Source: Saprospiraceae bacterium (GTDB lineage: Bacteria; Bacteroidota; Bacteroidia; Chitinophagales; Saprospiraceae). From it: 64,000 bases of DNA. This document shows positions 9,039 through 16,868 of this stretch, piece after piece. Under the pieces are notes generated by a model that was not told the origin of the DNA, searched no databases, and saw only the letters and a list, made by a program, of their open reading frames with translations. Positions within the stretch are counted from its first letter, which is position 1; every line of letters begins with the position of its first letter. Both the position numbers and the translations under genes were made by a program. The stretch covers positions 1-64,000 of the forward strand of contig JALHQW010000015.1 of assembly GCA_022841745.1 (NCBI GenBank). The letters run 5' to 3'.

Positions 9039-9485
9039 TACAATAGTAAAATGAAAGGCACGCAGGGCGGCAACTTGGGAATCGGCATAGGTTACCTAAG
9101 TTGACAGCTCAGAAGATTTAGCCAACAGGAGCAACTGATGCACATGTGATTTCCAACACCGACCATATCGGACGTTTCATCCAATCAACAAACAGTTATG
9201 GACGGAAAATAAGGAGGGGCAATTCAAATCTGGAGTGCTTGTCCCCGGCAGGAAATAAATAGGAAACGGTAGAGCCGGTGTGTCGTTTATGTCTTGGCTG
9301 CCTTAAAATTACGGCAGCAATCACGCTTGGTCAAAAACTGTACCATTTAAGAAAAATACTAATCTGTTTTCTACAAATTCATTTTGCAGCCTGTGGATTT
9401 AAAGGATTCTTGAGCTGAAGTAATGCACTGAAATGGCTTTTCATCGCTGTCAAAATGGTAAAAAATATAGCAGTCATTTAGCGTG
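9039..9485. other. Intergenic region between coaE and the adhesin gene
   Basis: No convincing gene is seen in this 447-bp stretch. It contains the candidate promoter at 9304-9335 and presumably a 5' leader of about 260 nt for the minus-strand adhesin. Confidence 0.6.
9304..9335 (-). promoter_or_regulatory. Candidate promoter for the 1657-residue adhesin
   Basis: On the minus strand TTTG (9332-9335) is followed after 20 nt by TAATTTTA (9304-9311), a match to TAnnTTTG except for the last base. It would give a leader of about 260 nt. Confidence 0.35.
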
Positions 9486-10088
9486 TCACTTCAACGCAGC
9501 CATGCCCAACAATTGCTCGTGCAAAGCCAACACTTGTTTTTCCAAGTCTTCCATGCCATCATTAACCAACACAAAATCGGCGAGAAGGCGCTTTTCTTCG
9601 TCGTCCATTTGTTGGCTCATCCTGGCCTCAACGGCCTCTTTTGTAAGCCCATCCCTTAGCATGGCCCTTTCCAACCGAATGGGCTTGGGGGCATATACCA
9701 TCACAATTTTATCGTAAAATCCCTGGCTGCTGATTTCAAATAAGATAGCCGATTCTTTGAGAGTGTAGGGCACTCCTTTTTGTTTTTGGTGCCATTTTTC
9801 GCCATCCTTAAGCACGGCTGGATGGACGATTTTGTTCAGTTCCTCCAATAGTTCGGCATGTTGGAACACCAAGCCGGCAATGTGTTTCCTGTTCAAACTC
9901 CCATCGGGCAGGTAGGCTTCTTCGCCAAACATCCGTTTTATCTTCTTGACCAAGGCCATGTCATTCACCATCAACGCCTTGGCTCGTTCATCGGCATAAT
10001 AAACAGGGATGCCCAACCGCTCGAACAGCTTGCAGGCTGTAGATTTTCCGCTACCGATTCCTCCCGTGATGCCGACCCTAATAGGCAT
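9486..10088 (-). CDS. coaE: Dephospho-CoA kinase
   Basis: CoaE phosphorylates the 3'-hydroxyl of dephospho-CoA with ATP, the last step of coenzyme A synthesis, in the cytoplasm. The P-loop GGIGSGKS is at residues 9-16, followed by YYADERAK (the conserved D-x-D/A region), the motif PAVLKDGEKW and the lid-region residues VYAPKPIRLERAMLRDG. The ATG at 10086-10088 (MPIRVGITGG) gives 200 residues, the normal CoaE length; an in-frame ATG at 10133 would add 15 residues that relatives do not have. It sits between the adhesin gene and the PorP/SprF gene without an obvious functional link to either. Confidence 0.93.
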   Translation of the reverse strand: MPIRVGITGGIGSGKSTACKLFERLGIPVYYADERAKALMVNDMALVKKIKRMFGEEAYLPDGSLNRKHIAGLVFQHAELLEELNKIVHPAVLKDGEKWHQKQKGVPYTLKESAILFEISSQGFYDKIVMVYAPKPIRLERAMLRDGLTKEAVEARMSQQMDDEEKRLLADFVLVNDGMEDLEKQVLALHEQLLGMAALK

Positions 10089-10285
10089 GTTTTTCAAACT
10101 CGAATTTTGAATGGTTTTTGACATAATCTTCATCAGGGCTTTTTGATGCCGTGCATCAAACCTAACTTGGGTGCAATTTCTGCGTAAATTGCAGTTCTAA
10201 GAAATCGCAACTGCGCAGAAAGGCATGTTTTTGGGGAAAATTTTTAATCCTACCCAAAAACAACCCCGATTTTCAAAAAATTAAG

Positions 10286-11317
10286 ATGAAACCAGCATTT
10301 CAAAAATGGATAAAATGGCTGCTCCTACCGTCACTGGTGGGCTGGTCATTTGTCGCCTTTTCGCAGGACATCCATTTTTCCCAGTTCTACAATGCCCCTA
10401 CCCTACTGAACCCCGCATTGACGGGCAATTTTGACGGGCATTTGCGTTTCATCGCCAATTACCGCAGCCAATGGCAGTCTGTTCCCGTTGATTATCGGAC
10501 TGTCGCTGCCGCATTGGATTCAAAGCTACAACGCAATTTTTTAGGGGAAAATGGTCAACTTGGGTACGGGCTGATGTTCAACAACGATGTGGCAGGCAAT
10601 GCCAACTTCGGCATGTCGAAACTTGCCGGGAGCCTTGCCTACCAAAGGCGATTGGGCGACGAAATTTCGGCATCAATTGGCCTCCAATTGGCGCTTGGCC
10701 AGCGATCATTAAGCCCTGACAAGCTCACCTACGAAGAACAATGGAACGGCGATGTCTTCGACCCCAACAGCAATCATACCGAAGCATTCAGCCAAACGAG
10801 CAAGTTCATTGGGAGCTTCGCAACGGGGCTGAACATTCGCTGGGCGGCGGACGACACCCGTTCGAGTATTGACATAGGTAGTAGCCTTTTCCATATCAAC
10901 GAACCCAATACCAGCTTTTTTGGGGAGCCTACCGTGCTGCTGCCCCGCAAATACAATGGTTACATCCTGTCCACTTTCGAACTTCAACCCAAATGGGATT
11001 TCAGGGCAAATATCCTTTTCTCCAAACAAACAGCCTATCGGGAATTGGTGCTCAACGCTGGCCTTCGCTACCACCTGAACACGGAGGTAGGCAAGGAACT
11101 ACAAGTACAACTGGGTATGTCCTACCGCTTTGGCGATGCGCTGGTACCTACCACCGAGGTCCAGTACCGCAACTGGGTTGCGGGGTTCAGCTATGACATC
11201 AACCTCTCCCCTTTCAAGGTGGCTACAAATCGCAGGGGTGGTCCTGAAATTTTTCTTCAGTATATTTTGAAAAAAGTTGAACCCCCAAAAGAATTCAAGG
11301 CTTGTCCAGTATTTTGA
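10286..11317 (+). CDS. PorP/SprF-family type IX secretion membrane protein
   Basis: This 343-residue outer-membrane protein belongs to the Bacteroidota PorP/SprF family. Evidence is a signal peptide ending FVAFSQ, then the family hallmark DIHFSQFYNAPTLLNPALTG, then repeated amphipathic beta-strands with YRSQWQSVP, and a C-terminal barrel-like region (YRFGDALVPTTEVQYRNW, GFSYDINLSPF). SprF is needed to secrete or attach SprB in Flavobacterium johnsoniae, and PorP-like proteins help anchor type B sorting-domain proteins. Here it lies near two SprB-repeat proteins, one with a type A and one with a type B sorting domain, so it may serve either. That pairing is inferred from position. Confidence 0.9.
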   Translation: MKPAFQKWIKWLLLPSLVGWSFVAFSQDIHFSQFYNAPTLLNPALTGNFDGHLRFIANYRSQWQSVPVDYRTVAAALDSKLQRNFLGENGQLGYGLMFNNDVAGNANFGMSKLAGSLAYQRRLGDEISASIGLQLALGQRSLSPDKLTYEEQWNGDVFDPNSNHTEAFSQTSKFIGSFATGLNIRWAADDTRSSIDIGSSLFHINEPNTSFFGEPTVLLPRKYNGYILSTFELQPKWDFRANILFSKQTAYRELVLNAGLRYHLNTEVGKELQVQLGMSYRFGDALVPTTEVQYRNWVAGFSYDINLSPFKVATNRRGGPEIFLQYILKKVEPPKEFKACPVF

Positions 11318-11481
11318 GCTAATATTCATCTTCACCGTAATTTATCTAACCATTTCCTTCCGGCCTATTTTTTTGTGTTGGCTTAGTATTTGCCAAAAGG
11401 GAATAAAACCTCCTTCTTACGAAATCTCTTTCTGAGAAAAAAAGGCTTTAAGTTTTCACACCCCCCCACAAAAACATACAC

Positions 11482-11997
11482 ATGGAAAAAGATATGCGGC
11501 TAGTACAGCCCATGCCACAGGATGGTGGCAGTGCCTTAAAAAAGATAACCGTACCACACTACTGGAAAGGAGGTACTTGCGGCGTTGAACACGATTGGAT
11601 GGAACCAATGAACTGGTACAATCGCCACGTACCCGAATGGTTTGATGAAGTAATCATCCCTACTGATATTGATGGACGCTGTTTCTACCCAGTCATTGAC
11701 TTGTTCGTCAATGACGTGGCCCAGCTAATTATTGAGCCAGGGGCTAGGTTAGTGATATCAAAATATGGCAGGTTGACCATTGATGGGCTTGAAAAAAAGG
11801 GAATCGGCATCATTAACGAAGGTGAGATTGTCATTGAAGGCGAACTTTCCATCAACCGTACCAACATTACCAACATTGAAAACAGAGGCCTCATCCATAA
11901 TTCTGGTTCAATAGCCTTCGACCAACCAATGAAAAAAGGCTTAATACAACAGGCTGGTGGTAGGTTCGAGAATTTTGGTGAGACCTTATTTTTTTGA
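11482..11997 (+). CDS. Hypothetical protein with beta-solenoid-like C-terminus
   Basis: The product is 171 residues without a signal peptide. The N-terminal half has a W/C-rich segment (HYWKGGTCGVEHDWMEPMNWYNRHVPEWFDEV). The C-terminal half (about residues 70-171) is built from short beta-strand repeats rich in I, N and G (ARLVISKYGRLTID, GIGIINEGEIVIEGEL, INRTNITNIENRGLI), as in parallel beta-helix proteins. The first half (WKGGTCGVEHDWMEPMNW) resembles the opening of G8- or filamentous-type extracellular repeats, but without an export signal its location is unclear. No family or function was recognised. Frame, length and start codon look genuine. Confidence 0.65.
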   Translation: MEKDMRLVQPMPQDGGSALKKITVPHYWKGGTCGVEHDWMEPMNWYNRHVPEWFDEVIIPTDIDGRCFYPVIDLFVNDVAQLIIEPGARLVISKYGRLTIDGLEKKGIGIINEGEIVIEGELSINRTNITNIENRGLIHNSGSIAFDQPMKKGLIQQAGGRFENFGETLFF

Positions 11998-12052
11998 TAA
12001 TCAAGCAATTAGGAAGTTTTTTTGTTAATTCCACACTTGTATAGCGCAAGTA

Positions 12053-12083
12053 TTGCGTTTGAAGCAAGCGTTTGTTACTTTTG
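12053..12083 (+). promoter_or_regulatory. Bacteroidota-type promoter for the DUF2795 gene
   Basis: TTG (12053-12055) is followed after 20 nt by TACTTTTG (12076-12083), a full match to TAnnTTTG. It lies about 100 nt upstream of the ATG at 12182. Confidence 0.6.
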
Positions 12084-12181
12084 CCCGCGAATTCAAAAAC
12101 ATTCCGTGCAACCGAACTTTTTGTATTCTCATCTTTTTTTAGAGGCGTAACAGCCTTTTTTAACCTAAATCTGCTTGTAAT

Positions 12182-12403
12182 ATGTACTGGACCCTTGATC
12201 TCGCTTCACACTTGGAAGATGCACCTTTCCCAGCTACCCGTGACGAGTTGATTGACTTTGCAATCCGCTCGGGAGCACCCCTTGAGGTTATCGAGAACCT
12301 TCAGGAGATGGAAGAAGAGGGTGAACTTTTCGAGAGCATTGAAGATATTTGGCCTGACTATCCTCGAAAGGACGACTTTCTTTTCAACGAAGACGAATAT
12401 TAA
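12182..12403 (+). CDS. DUF2795-family small acidic protein
   Basis: The 73-residue protein starts MYWTLDLASHLEDAPFPATRDELIDFAIR and continues SGAPLEVIENLQEMEEEGE, matching the short DUF2795 family conserved across Bacteroidota (length is normal). It is strongly acidic at the C-terminus (DIWPDYPRKDDFLFNEDEY) with no signal peptide or membrane segment, so it is cytoplasmic. The molecular function of the family is not established. It has its own promoter and a strong downstream terminator, so it forms a monocistronic unit; the short isolated transcript suggests high expression. Confidence 0.85.
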   Translation: MYWTLDLASHLEDAPFPATRDELIDFAIRSGAPLEVIENLQEMEEEGELFESIEDIWPDYPRKDDFLFNEDEY

Positions 12404-12518
12404 TCGCTGGTAACTGTTTAGCGAGTTGGTGAAAGGGGAAATTGAAAATTTTTCCCAAAAACACCTCGGTAAGTTGTTACCATTGCTGACAATCAGTCGT
12501 TTTTTGGCACTGGCCGTT

Positions 12519-12561
12519 AAAACAGGTTTTGCACAATTCTTGGGCAAAACCTGTTTTTTTT
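12519..12561 (+). terminator. Strong terminator after the DUF2795 gene
   Basis: A perfect 14-bp stem (AAAACAGGTTTTGC at 12519-12532 with GCAAAACCTGTTTT at 12544-12557) has an 11-nt loop and a T run at 12554-12561. It lies 12 nt upstream of the next start codon, which argues that the long upstream extension of that frame is not translated. Confidence 0.85.
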
Positions 12562-12572
12562 CCCGCATCCCG

Positions 12573-13283
12573 ATGCTCGAAATCCTTTTTCAAGACGAAT
12601 TCCTGGTTGCCATTAATAAGCCACATGGCTTATTGGTGCATAAATCCCCTATTGCAGCCGATGCCTCCGAGTTTGCAGTCCAGATGCTGCGTGACCAAAT
12701 CGGGCAGCGGGTGTTCCCCACGCACCGCCTTGACAGGAAGACCTCCGGGGTGCTGCTTTTCGCCTTGGATGCCAACACCAACTCCGCCATGCAGGGCAAG
12801 TTCGAGCAAAGGTTGGTCAACAAGACCTACCTCGCCATCGTCAGGGGTTTTATTCCTGAAAATGGAGAGATTGAATACTCACTCACCAATGACAGGGGCA
12901 CCATACAAGACGCCTTCACCCGCTATGAGCGCTTAGCTACGGCTGAAATCCCAGTGGCTTATGGGAAGCACCCAAGCTCCCGCTATTCCCTCGTAAAGCT
13001 GTTGCCAGAGACTGGGCGGCACCACCAATTGCGTAAGCACTTGGCACATATTTTCCACCCCATTATTGGCGATAGACCACATGGCTGTAATAAACAGAAC
13101 AGGCTTTGGTTGGAGAAATGGCAAATGAACAACATGCTGTTGCACGCTGCGAGCTTGGCATTTGAGCATCCCGTATCAAAAGTAGGTATAGCGATAAATG
13201 CTGGTTTTCAGCCGGAATTTGTTCGGGCAATGGAAATACTGGGATTGACATTTGATAATCCAATACCGCCCCTCATCGCTTGA
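12573..13283 (+). CDS. truC: TruC/RluA-type pseudouridine synthase
   Basis: The protein is 236 residues from the ATG at 12573. It carries the RluA-family signature HRLDRKTSG at residues 51-59, with Asp54 the catalytic nucleophile, after INKPHGLLVHKS, and later GRHHQLRKHLAHIFHPIIGD, the conserved substrate-binding region. Length and sequence best fit TruC, which makes pseudouridine at tRNA position 65; a short RluA relative acting on rRNA is possible. The open frame extends upstream to 12426 but crosses a strong terminator, so 12573 is preferred. The 3' end overlaps the convergent methyltransferase gene by 11 bp. Confidence 0.85.
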   Translation: MLEILFQDEFLVAINKPHGLLVHKSPIAADASEFAVQMLRDQIGQRVFPTHRLDRKTSGVLLFALDANTNSAMQGKFEQRLVNKTYLAIVRGFIPENGEIEYSLTNDRGTIQDAFTRYERLATAEIPVAYGKHPSSRYSLVKLLPETGRHHQLRKHLAHIFHPIIGDRPHGCNKQNRLWLEKWQMNNMLLHAASLAFEHPVSKVGIAINAGFQPEFVRAMEILGLTFDNPIPPLIA

Positions 13284-14109
13284 ACAAGTCCCAGAAGCCA
13301 ATCCGCCAAGGCTTCCACAGCCAAGGCACCAAGCGAAAATGCTCTTTGGTCTTATTTTCCTTTCTGAAAAAAACGATTCCAATGTAGAACAGGTCAACAC
13401 TGACCGTCACCCTTGGATGTGCTCGTATGTTATCCCATGCCTCCACCATCCCCGCCGACCAATGGATATCGTCAAAAACAAAGACGCTGCCTTCGTGGGC
13501 ATTCGCAAGGCATTGCTCAAAATAGTGCAGGGTCGGCTCCTTTCTGTGGTTGCCATCAATGAATACATAGTCTAACTGGCCAAGGTCGGCCAAAGCTGCT
13601 GGCAAACAGTCCTCGAACCGTCCCAGCCGCTGCTCCACGTTCTTCACCTTGAGCATTTCTAAGTTTTTGCGTGCGTACTTGGCTACGTTGGGGCAACCTT
13701 CTAAGGTAATGAACCTTGCATTGAGCGCCGCTGAAGCTTGGTAAGCTGTGCCTATTCCAAGCGAGGTGCCCAGTTCGAGCATGGTTTTGGGCTTGCAATG
13801 GTTCACTGTCCTGAACAGCCACTGGCAAATGAACGCTCGGCTGGCCGAGTGCTTCACCAAACTGCCGATGGTCCGCAGCTTTCCCGGCGTCAGTTCGGAG
13901 CCAGCACCGAGGTCGGTTATTTCAATTTGATGGGTATCTGGCAACAAGAACTCACGCAAAGCCTCTACTTCGCTGAAGGCATAGTACCAGCGGTCATCCT
14001 CTAGCACGGCTTCGGTGAAAGCAAATACAAAAGGTGAATGCACATTGTAGCGGGTCTGTGCCTGCCAATAAAATTTTAAGAATCTCAATATAATTTGAAC
14101 CCGTTGCAA
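13273..14109 (-). CDS. Class I SAM-dependent methyltransferase
   Basis: The 278-residue protein has a Rossmann-like methyltransferase core: KTMLELGTSLGIGTAYQA (motif I, about residues 110-127), FITLEGCPNVAKYARKNLE (motif II, acidic residue binding the ribose), and LDYVFIDGNHRKEPTLHYFE (motif IV/V), resembling Methyltransf_24-type enzymes. The substrate is unknown. The N-terminal FYWQAQTRYNVHSPFVFAF is conserved in Bacteroidota members and may mediate membrane contact. The start is a TTG (14107-14109) or another TTG at 14088; no ATG is available. Its 3' end overlaps the convergent truC gene by 11 bp, and the 5' end diverges from the secreted barrel-protein gene at 14260. Confidence 0.8.
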   Translation of the reverse strand: MQRVQIILRFLKFYWQAQTRYNVHSPFVFAFTEAVLEDDRWYYAFSEVEALREFLLPDTHQIEITDLGAGSELTPGKLRTIGSLVKHSASRAFICQWLFRTVNHCKPKTMLELGTSLGIGTAYQASAALNARFITLEGCPNVAKYARKNLEMLKVKNVEQRLGRFEDCLPAALADLGQLDYVFIDGNHRKEPTLHYFEQCLANAHEGSVFVFDDIHWSAGMVEAWDNIRAHPRVTVSVDLFYIGIVFFRKENKTKEHFRLVPWLWKPWRIGFWDLFKR

Positions 14110-14259
14110 TTTGAACGTTTTAGGAAAGGCGGCAAATTAGGGCAAAAGCAGGAATATTCAGGCCTCGAACTTTTAACGACCCATTAACCACCAGTTTTGG
14201 TGTTTGGGAAATAATATGTCCACAACTGCCGTTTTTTGCACCATTAAACTTACCACACC

Positions 14260-14808
14260 ATGAAAAAAATCATTCTGTCTGCCTTAGTTTTTCTTGGCCT
14301 TGCCAATTTCGCCGCTGCCCAATCCTACGTCACATCGGCGGGACTTCGCCTTGGAACCGATTGGGGATTAACCATCCAGCAACGGGTTCTGGAGAAGGTG
14401 ACTGTAGAGGGTATCGTGCAAAAAAGCTTTCAACGGGACGAATTCATGGTGACCGGCCTCGTTGAACGCCATTACAAGCTGCTTTTCAAAGGCATGAACC
14501 TTTACCTGGGTGCTGGCCTCCACAAGGGCTGGAACAACCAACCTTCAAGTTTTGAAAACCCAAATGGCTATGAAAACCCATTCGGGATTACGGGCGTCGG
14601 TGGGCTTGAACTCACGATTGCCCGGCTCAACCTTTCCTATGACTTCAAGCCAGCCATTAATCTGGTGGGCGGCGAACGGACAGTCTATGTCCAATCCGGC
14701 CTATCGCTGCGCTATGTGCTCCTGAGCAACCGTGATTTGAAAAAACGGGAAAGGGAAAAGAAAAGGGAGGAGAGAAGGGAAAAGCTGCGCTTCTGGGAAA
14801 AGGATTAG
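14260..14808 (+). CDS. Exported outer-membrane-barrel-like protein
   Basis: The product is 182 residues with a clear signal peptide (MKKIILSALVFLGLANFAAAQ). After it, alternating hydrophobic strands (GLRLGTDWGLTIQQRVL, VTVEGIVQKSF, MVTGLVERHYKLLF, MNLYLGAGLHKGW, GGLELTIARLNLSYDFKPAIN) suggest a small eight-strand outer-membrane barrel. The last 25 residues are extremely charged (KKREREKKREERREKLRFWEKD), unusual for a barrel and possibly a periplasmic tail. No function was recognised. It is convergent with the lipoprotein gene at 14875-15345, from which it is separated only by a 27-bp hairpin. Confidence 0.7.
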   Translation: MKKIILSALVFLGLANFAAAQSYVTSAGLRLGTDWGLTIQQRVLEKVTVEGIVQKSFQRDEFMVTGLVERHYKLLFKGMNLYLGAGLHKGWNNQPSSFENPNGYENPFGITGVGGLELTIARLNLSYDFKPAINLVGGERTVYVQSGLSLRYVLLSNRDLKKREREKKREERREKLRFWEKD

Positions 14809-14812
14809 GAGA

Positions 14813-14872
14813 TATGGAGGTATGAGGTATGGAGGTATGTGGGGCCATACCTTCATACCTCATACCTCCATA
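14813..14872. terminator. Bidirectional word hairpin (GAGGTATG)
   Basis: The arms 14813-14831 and 14854-14872 pair perfectly over 19 bp, then continue as a wobble pair plus 7 bp (AGGTATG at 14833-14839 with CATACCT at 14846-14852), closing on a 6-nt loop. It is built from the word GAGGTATG and exactly fills the gap between two convergent genes, so it probably terminates both. Confidence 0.75.
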
Positions 14873-14874
14873 CC

Positions 14875-15345
14875 TTAAAAAACCTCGTTTCCGTTTTTAT
14901 CGAAGGCCATGATGGTTTTATAGCCAAAATCGTTATTGGTCATTTCTTCGGCAGTTGCCCCTTGTTTGACCACGTAGTTTCCATCCTCTTCGATTACATA
15001 GAGGTAGTCGCCTGCCCCAGCCCACCAACCACCGACCGCTGCAAGGGCATTGGCGGGGATTTGATTTTGCTCGTATGACTCCTTATTAAGTATCTCGCAA
15101 TTGAGTATCTCAGCCACCTTAATTTTGGAACTGCCTAAGATTAGGAAAACCTCATGCCTTGGTGCATCGCCATCCGTGTTTGGTTCCGTCGAAGATTGGC
15201 ATAAGAACTTAATGGAAGATGGTTCAATGGCAGTTGTTGTGGTCTGCACATTTGTCCCATCCCCGTCTTTAGGCTCCTTTGTTTCATTTTTGCAACCGAC
15301 CATTAAGGCCATAAAAACGAGGCTCGCAATTATTGTTTTTTTCAT
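14875..15345 (-). CDS. Lipoprotein, unknown function
   Basis: From the ATG at 15343-15345 the product is 156 residues: MKKTIIASLVFMALMVGC is a lipoprotein signal with Cys18 as the lipidated residue, followed by an acidic linker (KNETKEPKDGDGTN) that may act as a surface-export signal in Bacteroidota. The mature part contains IKFLCQSSTEPNTDG, VFLILGSSKIKVAEI and WWAGAGDYLYVIEEDGNYVVKQG, with no recognised domain. The frame is open upstream to 15450, but that extension lacks a signal peptide and is not favoured. It follows the coiled-coil membrane protein gene by 64 nt on the same strand and may be cotranscribed. Confidence 0.75.
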   Translation of the reverse strand: MKKTIIASLVFMALMVGCKNETKEPKDGDGTNVQTTTTAIEPSSIKFLCQSSTEPNTDGDAPRHEVFLILGSSKIKVAEILNCEILNKESYEQNQIPANALAAVGGWWAGAGDYLYVIEEDGNYVVKQGATAEEMTNNDFGYKTIMAFDKNGNEVF

Positions 15346-15409
15346 GGTATGGATTGTGGTGAATGGTTTAAAACAGGTTTTAATTTGGGTAACGCTCTCG
15401 AAAAGACTG

Positions 15410-16432
15410 CTATTCAAAAAAACTGTCGTATTGGTTTCTATGCCCAACACGCTCTGGCATCTTGATAGGTTCGTTCAAGTCAAGCACCTCGGTATCGTCA
15501 TTGGCCTTGCTGATGAGGGTGCGCTTTTCCTCGCCAAGGAGTTTTGAAAAGGATTCCTTCTCCCATTTCTCCAGCATTTCCATGCCTTCTTGCTCAAACA
15601 CCCCATTTTGCAGGTCAATGCTATCCATGAAATTGGAGGAAACTTCCATGAAACGCTCCATTTCCCCAACTTTTTGGCTGACATCCTCGGCAACGGCTTC
15701 CAGCGCTTCATCGAACATGGCCCGCTTGTCCTTGTCCCCCTTGATGACATTCATTGCGGAACGCATCGCTGAATTGGAAGCATGAATGGCCTTCCGCTCT
15801 TGTTCTTTCAATTCCACCTGGTCTTTGATGTCTTCCATCAGCACCTCCGAGTTCTCGTACATGCGTTTGAGCACCCGGTATAGCACCTCCATTTTGTTGT
15901 ACAGTTCATCAAGGCGGATATTGGACTCTTGCAGGCGGCCAGCTTTACGGGATTTGAGCACCATCTGGGCTTGGTTGTTGGCGTCCTTAGCCTGACTTGC
16001 CAACTGTAGGTTGCTCTCAATTTCCCTTTTATTGTTGACAATAATTTCTTTCAATTGGTGCATTTGCCCCCGCAACTTGTTGATTTGCTTATTCATGTTG
16101 CGCAAATTGTCCTGCAAATGCTCCACATAACCCTTCAAGATTGCAATGGGGTCTATTCTTACAAACAACCCTGTAATCCAGCGCATGACGCTTTTATAGC
16201 TATACCCTACGAGCGCCCGCATCTTTGGGTCAAATGCCACATACAACAAAGCCGCCAAGACCATCAAGGTGATGACGAGGTTAACTGTATTGGCCAAAAA
16301 TGCTGCAATAGCCCCAACTGAGGTCAACAAGAAAATGCCAACGCCTATGCCTAGGGCTGACAAGAAGAGCATGCCCGTGACGCCCTCTGGGCGCTGCCAA
16401 AATGATTTTGGTTTGAAATCGCTTGAGTCCAT
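15410..16432 (-). CDS. Membrane-anchored coiled-coil protein
   Basis: This 340-residue protein (ATG at 16430-16432; a GTG at 16450 is also open) has two hydrophobic segments at about residues 20-45 (GMLFLSALGIGVGIFLLTSVG) and 47-68 (FLANTVNLVITLMVLAALLYVAF). A long predicted coiled coil follows at about 100-290 (VEHLQDNLRNMNKQINKLRGQ and later heptads), then a short acidic tail. The arrangement recalls membrane-anchored PspA- or TelA-like scaffolds but no family match is claimed. Another conserved coiled-coil protein of unknown role is encoded at 26473-27135; a functional link is only a guess. Confidence 0.7.
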   Translation of the reverse strand: MDSSDFKPKSFWQRPEGVTGMLFLSALGIGVGIFLLTSVGAIAAFLANTVNLVITLMVLAALLYVAFDPKMRALVGYSYKSVMRWITGLFVRIDPIAILKGYVEHLQDNLRNMNKQINKLRGQMHQLKEIIVNNKREIESNLQLASQAKDANNQAQMVLKSRKAGRLQESNIRLDELYNKMEVLYRVLKRMYENSEVLMEDIKDQVELKEQERKAIHASNSAMRSAMNVIKGDKDKRAMFDEALEAVAEDVSQKVGEMERFMEVSSNFMDSIDLQNGVFEQEGMEMLEKWEKESFSKLLGEEKRTLISKANDDTEVLDLNEPIKMPERVGHRNQYDSFFE

Positions 16433-16622
16433 TCTGAATGGTTTTAACACATATCCCCAGTATTGCGGAATTGCTGGGCAAGGTTAACGGAATATTGCCG
16501 CAATTGGCTACCCGCAACGACGAATTTTATGCAAAGGACGATAAAACGGTAGAATTCTACAAAACTACCTTACAATATAAAGTGGTCATAACATCTTAGC
16601 CGACAGTTGGGGGTGGAAATAC

Positions 16623-16790
16623 GTGTAGCGCACCGTAATATTTATAGCGACTCCATGGCCATCCGTTCAAGGTGTAGCGCACTGCAATATTTGTAGCGAC
16701 TCTATGGCCATCCGTTCAAGGTGCAGCGAACCGCAATATTTGTTGGAGAAAAACCGCCCTGCATTCAAGGTGCAGCGCACCTTAATATTC
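16623..16790. repeat. 49-bp tandem repeat with an internal palindrome
   Basis: Units start at 16623, 16672, 16721 and 16770, exactly 49 bp apart; the last is partial. Each begins GTGTAGCGCAC or GTGCAGCGCAC followed by AATATT, and ends with CATTCAAG or CGTTCAAG. In the last copy AGGTGCAGCGCACCT (16768-16782) is a perfect dyad with a 3-nt loop. Units one and two are nearly identical; unit three has a divergent middle. There are no unique spacers, so it is not a CRISPR array. The rest of 16433-16868 has no gene. Confidence 0.85.
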
Positions 16791-16811
16791 AAATCCTATT
16801 GCCAAAAACAA

Positions 16812-16843
16812 ACCGGGCAAGGCCAGAAATAGCCTTGCCCGGT
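16812..16843 (-). terminator. Terminator of the 3000-residue adhesin gene
   Basis: A perfect 12-bp stem (ACCGGGCAAGGC at 16812-16823 with GCCTTGCCCGGT at 16832-16843) has an 8-nt loop and is followed on the minus strand by TTGTTTTTG, 25 nt beyond the stop at 16869. Confidence 0.85.
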
Positions 16844-16868
16844 CGCATCTATCCAAACTGTCTTTTCG

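Noticed and set aside
12426-12572. Upstream start for the TruC-like gene giving a 285-residue protein
   Set aside because: The extension crosses a strong terminator and does not resemble the family; 12573 is the better start.
16623-16790. CRISPR array
   Set aside because: The 49-bp units are contiguous without unique spacers and no cas gene is nearby.
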